A stretch of 64,000 bases of DNA, from contig CAIIXF020000002.1 of the NCBI GenBank assembly GCA_903813345.2, positions 27,225,223 through 27,289,222 of the forward strand, in the 5' to 3' direction. The position numbers and the translations under genes were made by a program. Positions 54,863 to 64,000 of this stretch are shown one piece after another. Positions within the stretch are counted from its first letter, which is position 1; every line of letters starts with the position of its first letter. The notes below the pieces were generated by a model that did no database searches, had not been told where the DNA came from, and saw only the letters and a program-made list of their open reading frames with translations. Source of the stretch: Owenia fusiformis (lineage: Eukaryota; Annelida; Polychaeta; Sabellida; Oweniidae).

Positions 54863-56913
54863 TTGATTGATTCAATTGATGGCTTTCTCAATCCATTCCA
54901 AATTGAGGACAATGATCATTTATACTGCATATCATCTGGAATGCCAACACCCTCTACTTTAGCAGATGATCTCTTAAATGCAGCATCCAAGGGCACACAA
55001 GCCTTTAAGCAATTTATTCAAGACCAATTTGTGCAGAAGGGAAAAAGTTTTCATAACCCCATAAAAGAATGAAACTGAAAACATCTGAATTCAATGCTGG
55101 AGTCAAAAAGGTGAAAAGCTCTGGAAACAAACTGATTGAGATTAGAGCTGAGCGCAATACATTTGGCCAGTTAGTCATGTTATCAGAGCAGCATAGTATC
55201 AGTCTAAAGCGAATATTAGAATATCCCCTGAGTCCAATACCCTGGGCTCTTGGAACACCTGATGGGCTCTTGGTTAAAACAGAAAAGTCAAAATTATTAC
55301 ATGAGCTGGAAACATATGATATTACATGGACCCAAACCAGAAAAAAACAATTATAGTCTATGATGGCAATGCATTGTTCCATATACTTCCTGAGCGACCC
55401 AAAACATTTGGATTATTGGCAGAGAGGATCCTTCAGATGCTTCCTATAAGAAAGATTCAATTAAAGAACCAGAAAGAATACGCAGGCGTGTCTCCAAAAA
55501 GCTAATAATAAAAGGACCTAATACCAGAATTCCTAACAATTGGAAGGAATTCCTTTTAAATGATGAGAATGAAATGCAGCTGAGTCAGTTGATCCTTGAA
55601 GAATGGAAAAAGATAAAAATGCTCCTTAACTCAAAGAAAGATAGATTCATGTGAGATCTGTACAGTGGTAACCAGTGATAGAACTACTGCTACACATACA
55701 GTTGAATCAAGCCTGAAATCTTCCCACAAAGAGGCAGATACAAAAATTATACTCAATGCAATTAACATGAAATGAACCTGAAAATACAGAAAAAACTATA
55801 GTTGTGAGATCCCCAGATAGCGATGTTTTTTGTACTTCTTACGCACTTTCCAATCTTATTCAAACTCCATTAATTTTTGACACTGGTAGTGCAGACCACA
55901 TATGACTTATTAAAGGTGCAACAATTAGTGCAGGGGGGTAATTCAACGATCATCGACCAGTGTCAAATATATTTAAGTTTGGATGTTTCATCAAGAGTAA
56001 CATATATTTTTATTATCTACAAAGAAACCCCCTTGATGAACATTATTTCAGCTGATATTCCTCTTGAAACGTGGTGAATCTTAAAAATCTTAAAAAGTGG
56101 GACTCCCTTTATAGAAGCTTTGAACTGAATTTACACTTCTAAATTGAGAGTTTATCCATACATTTTAAGAAAATAGATATGTCAAAGAAGATGTTAAGCC
56201 AAATATTGACCTGATAGCTCAGAAAAAAGAAAAAAAAATTGAATTTTCTCTCTACAGTCCCTTGTTGCCCCTTTAATGTAAAGGAAGTAGGAAATGCGCT
56301 CAGTTCAGACATTTGTAAATTTGTAATGCTTTACCAGCCTTCTATTCATTCACTGGATGTGATTCCTTCAGTGCCTTTGTGAGAAGGGAGAAAGTGTCCC
56401 CCCCCCTTAAAATTACTTATGAGAATTTCAAAAAGGTTTCGGCACCATTGGAGGGGTCATTAGTGATCAAACTGCTAAATGTGCTGAGAAGTTTACTTGC
56501 CAGATGTATGGAAACAAAAAGTGTTCAAATATAAATGAGCTGAGATATACCTTATTCAAGAACAAATTTCAACCAAAATCTGCTCCAAGTGTGATAACAA
56601 GCTATGAAGGCACTAACAATAAGCCTCCTACCCCCATGTAAAGATTCATTACAGCAGCATCTGGCAAGGGCCAGTTATCAAGCACACATATGGAAACTTG
56701 CCAACATCCCCTCCCCATCAATTCCCTCCCCTGTGTCACATGGATGGAGGATGAAAGATGGCCATTTGGATTTCAATGGGTGTCAAATCCAGATAAAATT
56801 CTACCCCAGGACCTGGTAGATGTTATGTATTAGATGATACTTTAGAAGATCAAAATGAAGAGGAAGTTTATGAAATACAAAGCTTTATGGATCAAATATA
56901 TTCTGGTGAATAA
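54863..56913 (+). pseudogene. Decayed gene of a widespread uncharacterised family with PIN/FEN-nuclease-like motifs
   Basis: Several frames on the plus strand, broken by stops and frameshifts, line up in the order of a large protein family I recognise from many invertebrate and fish genomes, usually in multiple copies. Blocks in order are ILEYPLSPIPWALGTPDGLL (about 55210-55270), VYDGNAL (near 55356), SIKEPERIRRR then KGPNTRIPNNWKEFL (55457-55560), SHKEADTKIIL (near 55725), IVVRSPDSDVF (near 55800) and FTGCDSFSAF (near 56345). The spaced acids (Asp in YDG, Glu-Ala-Asp, Asp-x-Asp, Gly-Cys-Asp) resemble the metal-binding acids of PIN/FEN1-type nucleases, and the GCD block resembles the motif leading into the FEN1 helix-hairpin region. 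That link is my inference. The reading frame changes at least three times, so no functional protein is made. It sits centrally between 540-bp inverted repeats, which suggests it is the gene of that mobile element. Confidence 0.65.
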
Positions 56914-57737
56914 AAACTACATTTGTGATGACAGAAATTCATACAATGAGTAAAATTAATATTATGACTGAGTCGTGAACTGTGTATTAGATAATATTCA
57001 ACTTCAGATTTTCAATATTCTTATATCTCGAGCCTACATAGAAAAAATATTGTATTATAAATAATTCACAGGTATGTACTATATGTATACACCTAAGTGA
57101 AAATATTTTATGATAATATATTTGATAAAATACATGATATGTACATGTATTCATTTAATGTGCCATCATGCTACTGTTTAAATCCACATGTATTAATGGC
57201 CACACCCCTTTTATAAGGGAAAGAGGGGAGAGGTAAATTGACCCATACAGGCAAAAAACATGTTAGAGTTTGAGTTTTTTCTTTATAGTAATGTGTTGGG
57301 GACATGTTGGTGCTACTTTTAGGAAAGTTCCATTAATATTAAACTGAGATTGATTGAGAAATTAAAAAATCATTTCCAATCAATGTCTCTCAACCCCCCT
57401 AAATTCTATGATTTTAGGGTGAAAAAATGTTGCTGTTTTTAAATAAAGTTAAAATTCTTCAATTTTTTTACATATGCATTTCAAGTATGATTACTCTTAA
57501 CAGAAACACCAAAAGAAAGAAGCATTGGTTGTTTAGTTTTTGTTTTATAGCTAAATAATAATGTACCCCCAAGAAATCTGAATTTTAGGGTCGAAAATGC
57601 AATTTTAACATCTTTCGCACCATTTGCGGCACATAAGACCAGTAAAATCTGTTGAGATAGACCTAAATACATAACCTAAGTCACAAGAGAAATTGTCCCG
57701 ACAACACCCTGATCGAAGTGCCTCAGATCGCTACCTA

Positions 57738-59856
57738 GTTAGGTTATTAAGTAGATAATATTGCAGATCTTTTGGAAGATTTACATTCAGCATCGTGAAG
57801 AACGCGATGCTTGCTCAATTGTACACATTGCTTGCAAATTTTGTCACCCTCTATAGATCTGATTCCACCTTTAAATGAGATATTAGCAAAGAGATGCAAT
57901 CATTGTTTTTCAAAAAGTCGGAATATTGAATGACTTATCTAGCTTTCGTATTTACAGAAAAAATGTCTGTCTATTAAAGCAAATCAATTTCACAAAATTT
58001 TAAGACACAAGGTTGGAGGCACTTTGGTTTTTGAGAAGATCCCTTGTAAAAGTTGACAGATCAATCTATTGACCTACCTGATAACAAGAAAGTTAGGTTT
58101 ACACTTATTATGTTTGAGCTTTTATATCCACTCTGACTTCGTTGACATATCAATCTCTACCAGTCAACACATCAAGTGACCATCGACAACTTTGTTGCTA
58201 TTGGTATTATAGCGGTAACTCAGTTATAAGGGCCAGTAGGTTTGATTACTTGGTGGTGTTGTGCCTTGTTCTAATAGTAACAAATCTGTTACATTTGTTG
58301 ATTAAGGTTTAAGACTTGTCCTTGTAGGATATCATCACCATATTCTTGACTTTTGTAAATAATGATTTTGTTGTCGTGCTTTACCTGAGGTCCCGTCACT
58401 AAAGAATTTCAAAAATGCTCACGTCTCAAGAAAATCAAAATTGTTTTTTGAAAATTGTTCTCCCAAAATTATACTAAGCCCCCCCCCCATTGGCTCTCAA
58501 AAGCTTGGGTCGTGACATTTTGGTCAAATGATGATTTCTTTTTTAAATTTTGAACATTAAATGTTATTGGATGAATATAATATGAGCAAATTAGTTTAAT
58601 ATGTCGTTCTAATACTCAAACCATCTTTGTCTTAAGGCTGTGATCTGTCACGATGGAAATATGCAGCAATGAGAATTTTTGGTAAAATGTTAGATGAACA
58701 AAGTAAAGTTATCGGGATTATAAACAGATATCTCCGAAAAACCATTGTTTACATGTCGGGCCCATCTTAAGACATTTTTCAAAATGTCAGGCTTATTTTC
58801 TAAAAGTAGACCTATTCCTTTTCTCATTTTTATCATATCAAGTTTTTTCTGCAATATGTTAGCCTTTTGAAAGGGAGAAGGGCATTGACATATGAAGTTG
58901 AAAATACCATATATCCAATGTTATTTTCCCATTGAAAGAAGAACCATTGTTTTCAGCCCTATTTTGGTCATCAAAATTTGATATCTTGCAAATTAGGCTT
59001 TCAATGCCATTCTACCTTTGAAGAAGTTATAGATCTCTTTTATATATGATGAAGATCTATCAGGAAATAAAAAATATTTTGAAAATTGCAAGTAAGGTTA
59101 TAATTCATGATTTTTGGAGAGTCCGATTGACAATTTCATAATCCTGGGGAACACACTAAGAGCTAGGAAAAATATTATTTTGATAAGAAAAAATTTATGG
59201 TCAAAGATATGACTGTCTAAAAGCATTTGCCATACTATACCTGGTCCTCTGCCAGTTTAGTGGCTGCCTTCAGTAATGTAATTTGTTTTTGTGTTTTAAT
59301 TGGCAAAGATTCTTTCAAAATTCTTGTTACATCAAAATAGTTGACTATCATTTATCAGTTATATCGTACTTGAATTGAATAATCCTAGAATAGATATGAT
59401 AAATTGATCTTTTGGAATTCAGTCAAAAAGTGTTTGGAAATATTTTAAATTTTTCTCCTTTGAATTATTTCATTTGTACACAATAATAGGAGATGTAAGG
59501 CTAAGTAAATATTGACCTTTGTTTTACAATATCTTGAACTTTGGATTAAGGCTACATTCGTTAAGTAAATAGTGATAAGAACTGTTTACTTGTACTAATA
59601 TTTTGTATTCTTGAGTTAGTGATATCACATTTGGCATGTGCTCAACAATGCGCTTACACAATTGGGTTATGATATCATCATGCCAATGACAGATCATCTA
59701 TGAAAATAGCAACATTGTGTTTCTACTCATGTGAGAGGTGTGTGGTAACATCATTTATCATACACCAATACCATCATGATAAACCATGACATCTCAAATC
59801 TTCTCAGCCCTGAGATGAAACAGAAAGATACTATGAGTATCAGAATGCACCAATAC
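57738..59856. other. Intergenic, no gene established
   Basis: AT-rich. One short minus-strand exon-like stretch near 59235-59275 is discussed among the rejected items. No repeat shared with the rest of the window was noticed. Confidence 0.4.
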
Positions 59857-60009
59857 AGTAAAACATGTGTTAGTGAACACCTGTCTAGTGAACACCCCTT
59901 CTCAACACATACTGCACTGACTTCTGGATAAAATTGTTGTAGGTGTTCTCCATAGTGAACACCTAGAGTGACTCAATATGTGTTTAATGTACACAGGTTT
60001 TACTGTAAT
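59857..60009. mobile_element. Small TIR element of the TAGTGAACACCT family, copy 2
   Basis: The ends CAGTAAAACATGTGT and ACACAGGTTTTACTG are flanked by TA, giving about 153 bp. The interior repeats TAGTGAACACC. It is related to 54539-54705, and the TA flank suggests a Tc1/mariner or pogo-type source. Confidence 0.75.
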
Positions 60010-60432
60010 ATGTAAAGGTAAAATATGTCACAACTTCTCAGTACTGACATTAACTAGGAAACGCACAAGATTCTGAACAACATATTCCAATAATTTTTGA
60101 TTTTGATATTTATTATGTTCACTGTTTGAATAACAATATTATGCAATTTGCATTCAGCTGGTGGAACATGCATGCATAACGTTTAAAATAACTACTGTTG
60201 CCATGGTGATTTATATTTGCATGCATTACAATAACTTAGACTTATATCTGATACAACTTATAATTACAATTAACTGTATACATGTAAAGTATGTACATAT
60301 TGACATGTACATATTATGTTTATGTACTTATATTTACATGAATTTATGCTACTATACAGTGTGTACAATATGAACATATTTCAGATAGATTGAAACAATT
60401 GCCCAAACTTTGAGAATAGTTTGGCATTAATC

Positions 60433-61229
60433 CTATTGTTATCCCAACGAACGAAGTTCGTTAGGGATATAGTGAAGCCCTCCGTCCGTCCGTCTGTTAG
60501 TCCGTCAGTCAGTCAGTCAGTCCGTCCGTCTGTCCGGAAGATAACTCAAATACTAGTTGACAGATTTTCTTCATATTTAGTGGAAAGATGTATATTGGTG
60601 AATAGTTTTACGCAAAAAATTTTTTTTCAAGATGGCCGCCACTTTAAAAATGACGGGACTTTTTCGCAAAAATCATAAATTTTTCATTCTAAACCAAAGT
60701 AATTAATATTATTGTTTGAAATTTTGGTAGTGCATTCACAACATTTATCTATTTCACATATATTCCGTGTTTTTCATCCTGACCCCCAGGGGCCATGTAT
60801 GGGGGGACAGGAAAACAGAAATTTTCGCTAATTTTTAGATCTTTCTGAAGTATAGCTTTATTATACTCAAATGAAAGGCAATTAAGAGTAGATTGCAAAT
60901 ATTGTATCTTTTTTCTGATTCGAGCCTCGTAAAATTCAAAATGGCCGTCTAATGTACGATTTCGCAATAATTTTTCGATCCCTTCAAAGTATGGCTATAT
61001 TATACTCAAATTGAAGGAATTTTGGAGTAGATCACAATTATGTTATTATTTTTCAGACTTGTACCTCAGAAAATTCAAAATGGCTGCTTTGCAGGAATTC
61101 GCAATTCTAAAATCTAATTTTTTCATTTTCAACCAAAGTAATGAGTATAATTGATTGGAATTCGGTAATTGATATTTTGTTCGTTGGGATTTGCTACTCC
61201 GCGGAGTTGCCGTTATCTAGTTTTACATG
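60433..61229. repeat. Dispersed repeat with CCGTCCGTC tract (relative of 3343-4440)
   Basis: It starts TGTTATCCCAACGAACGAAG followed by TTCGTTAGGGATATAG and a (CCGT/CAGT)n tract, with repeated AATTCAAAATGGC blocks at about 160-bp spacing. It ends with TTCGTTGGGATTTGCTACTC. The start and end share TTCGTTGGGAT in inverted orientation, so it is probably an old TIR element. No coding capacity. Confidence 0.65.
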
Positions 61230-61231
61230 TA

Positions 61232-61559
61232 CAGGGTGGTCAAAAAATGGAAACCCTGCATTTTCCTCAAATCTTTGTCATTTTAGGAAATTACTCCCTG
61301 ATATTTCACACATTTGTAAATCATTCAATTTCCTAACACCCTACCATATTTCATGACCATAAATCTGATAGTCACAATTTTACAGCACTTTGAACAACAT
61401 GCTTCAGGTTTGGCCATCCTCGCGCTGGAGACAAACCTGCACAGCTGTCAATGATCCAAATGCATTCCTCAGCAGGAATGATACAGATGATCTCACTTTT
61501 GAGGTCTGCAATTGTCCTGGGGTCATTATTGTACACTCTATCTCTGCCATATCCCCATA
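61232..61559 (-). mobile_element. Truncated mariner-like element with antisense transposase remnant
   Basis: The left end CAGGGTGGTCAAAAAATGGAAACCCTG follows TA. The minus strand around 61555-61430 reads WGYGRDRVYNNDPRTIADLK then IIPAEECIWIID, the same transposase C-terminal block as at 2983 and 10600. The element stops abruptly near 61559, and the opposite terminal repeat is missing. Confidence 0.75.
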
Positions 61560-61574
61560 GGTAGGCATACCTGC

Positions 61575-61870
61575 CAACCTACCGTATTTTTACGGGAATC
61601 TACCGTAAATTTTTCGTTTTTCCGTAAAAAATGACAAACTACCGTAAAAAAATACCATGTTTTTCCCGTAAAAACGCCCGTAAAAAAATCTACCGTATTT
61701 TTTTCGAAATCTACCGTAAATTTTTTTAAAAACTCGTTTCTTCCATGAGAACGGCCGTAAAATCCACCGTAATTTTCAAAAATCTACAGTAAATTTTCAA
61801 AAATCTCCCGTATTTCTGCTAAAATCAACAGTATTTTTGTTCAAACTGCCGCAAAATTTCCCGTTATTGT
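61575..61870. repeat. Degenerate tandem repeat of CTACCGTAAATTTTT
   Basis: The short word (C)TACCGTA(A/T)TTTTT, on both strands as TTTTACGG, recurs more than ten times over 300 bp with irregular 20-35 bp spacing. It begins exactly where the truncated mariner copy ends. Confidence 0.75.
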
Positions 61871-63229
61871 TGGGAAATGCTGAAAAATTGAAGTCTTCCT
61901 GTACTGTCACTGTAATATTCCTTCACCAACCCGAATATAAATAGGTATCGGCAGGTCTGTGGTTATCAGGTTATTGCGCATTTATCCAAGGGCGATACAA
62001 TACCCGGGAATTTATCGGTTCGTGCAGTACTTGTTTGTGATAGCGCCCTCTGTAGGTCACTGTGCTTATAGCCTACAGTAATACGGGGTAGGATATCGGG
62101 AATTCGGTCAGTTTCTATCCGTCGATTTCGCTATGAATTGAAGCAAGTGTGACCACTTTATCCACTTAAACAATTTGATAATTGATTAAATCTTTAAACA
62201 AAATCGATAAACACGTTATACACTTCCTATCTCCTTATGCTAATTAGTATGACGTCATATTTTCCTGGGGAATCCTAGATTTCAAAGCCTCAGTCTGTTA
62301 TTGTGTCAAATGTAAACGCTCTTTTGCAGACAGAAAATTGACAGATTAGCTTTTAACTTTCAGCTTTGATGTTTAAATATTCTGTATTTCTACCGGACTT
62401 CTTGCTGAATATCATATAATGTTATAACTTGATTTGGACCATTGCCTGACTGATCATTCTGAAATTTTGATTGTGATTCATGATTGATTGACAAGAAAAA
62501 TAATTCCTATTGTTTTCCAGCGAAGTGAAAATGTTACAGCATGAGTTATAATGTCGAGTTTGCATCATGTTAAATCCTGCTAGTGATTAGAAGTCCATGC
62601 ACAAGCATACACATAAGAGACAAACACATCCAGGCTCCAGGCCGTGGATGGAAATATAAAACTATTTAAGGCACAAACTGGTATTAATAGACTGATATGT
62701 AGTGTCTGCAATGTATTGAAGGTAAACCAATCTGCATTATTGATGTTTCTTCTATCAATACATGGATTGTGCAATGGAAAAGCAATGGCACAATCAAAAA
62801 TCTGCATATCAATCGTGAATATCTCTCGGTTCAAAGCTTATTTCCAACAGAATCGTGTCAAAATATGTGTCTGAGTAACAGTTATACATTATAAGATCGC
62901 AAACTCTTACCAATTATCAGCCGAATGGCTCATTTTCAACGAAATGTCCTTAAGACAACAGCCCTGGGTCGCGCCTGAGACCAAAAACTATTTCAAATAG
63001 CCCTCCCCTAATTATATTGGATAATCACATTTATGCGTGCGCGCGCAGCTCATCCACTGAACGAAACGCCACATCCCGCTGAAATCACTGGGTATTGATC
63101 TTTCCCTTGCATAAACATGGTATAAAAAGAACGTTGTTGTAACGTGTCCGTAAAGTTCGTTAGTGTGGAGACATAAGAAACAGGAACGTTTGATTTTTTA
63201 CTACATTCTGGTCCATATGTGACGTAACT
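61871..63229. other. Intergenic, nothing recognised
   Basis: Frames at 62580-62874 overlap on opposite strands without supporting features. A CG-rich GCGTGCGCGCGC word lies at 63035-63046. Confidence 0.4.
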
Positions 63230-63520
63230 CAAACGTTAAAATTCAACGTTGTCAAAACAGGCTTTTAATATCAAAATATTTGTTGGTGGAAAAAAACATG
63301 ACAAAAACTTTGTGTTCTCACTAAATTGGTTCATTACCAACGTTTTTTAACGTTAAAAGTTAACGTTGTCAAAATGTTCTTACGATGTGAAAAAACTCAA
63401 ACGTGACGTCGAAAATAACGTACATGTATCGTCCAACATTATAAATAAAAAAATTCCTAACCCTGCTAGGAACGTTAAGTACCCGGTCACCCGGTTACCC
63501 GGTTACCCGGTCACCCGGTT
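63228..63520. repeat. AACGTT-rich stretch followed by a short CACCCGGTTACCCGGT array
   Basis: AACGTT words recur about eight times between 63130 and 63475. Then (TA/CA)CCCGGT units run from 63480 to 63520. The word CACCCGGTTACCCG also occurs at about 38228. Confidence 0.6.
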
Positions 63521-64000
63521 TTTTACACAAACCCATAGAAGAGCAAATAAAAATCTATTTTGGAACTTACTGACTATCCATTGGATCATTTTTACGACGT
63601 TTTGTATTGACATTTGTATCGATAATTTTCATTGGCACTTGATTACAATGTATTAGCTACTCTGTCTGGAAACAAGGGTGGTCCATACATTGCTGTATGG
63701 AGAATCTGTCATGTGGTTCAAGAACTAGACGGTTTTTAATAAAGTTTATCATATTTTTCAGACATTACCATGGCTACACATTGATAATGGTGGCATTACA
63801 AATGGTCTCATATTCAATAAAAGTTGTTTCCTTTTGGTATTTATAAAAGGGCCTAGTTTTCAATAAACATGGTCTCCCAAAGTTATACACCTAGTAACTT
63901 GATTGTGAATATTTATAATGACAAAATAGGCTATTCTCGTACATCAAAAGTCTGAGGAAAACAACTGACTCTGTGGCTCCTTTAAAAAAGGATGGAGTAT
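63521..64000. other. Right edge, nothing recognised
   Basis: AT-rich sequence without coding or repeat signal. Confidence 0.35.

Larger units (their letters stand above)
52698..57737. mobile_element. 5 kb element with ~540-bp terminal inverted repeats
   Basis: The segment 52698-53240 recurs in inverted orientation at 57196-57737 with only scattered differences. Shared words include TAGGTAGCGATCTGAGGCAC, TTATGCGCCGCAAATGGTGC and TTTCTTGGGGGTACATTATT. Terminal words are TAGGTAGCG and CGCTACCTA. A GTT beside each end may be a short target duplication but is uncertain. The 77- and 63-codon frames in the two arms are mirror copies of the same text. Between the arms lie a family D repeat (53649-54082), a small TIR element (54539-54705) and a decayed nuclease-like gene (54863-56913). 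Known long-TIR classes such as Polintons are larger and carry other genes, so I leave the class open. Confidence 0.75.

Noticed and set aside
59230-59280. Minus-strand exon-like stretch reading LLKAATKLAEDQ before a GTATAG donor
   Set aside because: Looks like a short coding exon, but the acceptor is weak and no neighbouring exon was found on either side.

Overview
The window is nuclear DNA from a eukaryote, almost certainly an animal and probably a marine invertebrate. The genes are split by GT-AG introns, the background is AT-rich, the intergenic space is packed with short inverted-repeat transposons, and the animal-type genes Furry, NDUFA2 and alpha-tubulin are present. I cannot name the species or even the phylum from the sequence alone. 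Nothing bacterial, viral or plasmid-like was seen, and there is no CRISPR array, rRNA or recognisable tRNA.

The protein-coding content is small, about 3.2 kb of exon in 64 kb. (1) A four-exon plus-strand gene at 11019-13687 encodes a 176-residue protein I do not recognise. (2) The 5' end of a Furry (FRY/FRYL) orthologue lies on the minus strand, with nine exons from 28742 down to 20045. They join in frame into the first 345 residues of a protein that is normally about 3000 residues long, and the rest lies beyond what can be found here. (3) NDUFA2, a complex I accessory subunit, lies on the plus strand at 30194-32158 in three exons, head to head with Furry across 1.45 kb. (4) A complete alpha-tubulin gene at 43796-52274 has three exons, the classic intron directly after the ATG, and a TATA/CCAAT promoter. 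(5) A decayed gene at 54863-56913 belongs to a family I recognise from many invertebrate and fish genomes, with acidic motifs resembling a PIN/FEN-type nuclease. It lies between two inverted copies of about 540 bp that look like the ends of a 5 kb mobile element.

Everything else is mostly repeats. At least four families have two or more copies in the window (about 435 bp, 350 bp, 390 bp and 430 bp), several nested inside one another with readable target-site duplications. There are long foldback elements (1012-1920, 12175-13023, 38905-39680, 39678-40541), remnants of Tc1/mariner elements with TA target sites and transposase fragments, a 522-bp tandem duplication (27153-28197), a 161-bp tandem array (17390-18420), a 550-bp (AG)n microsatellite (35438-35988) and a CCAA-rich tract (37070-37620).

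The genes do not form a functional cluster: Furry is a scaffold for NDR/LATS kinases, NDUFA2 is mitochondrial and tubulin is cytoskeletal. The two observations most worth following up are the nuclease-like pseudogene inside a long-TIR element and the unrecognised 176-residue gene. After them come the nested insertions, which give direct evidence of transposon boundaries.
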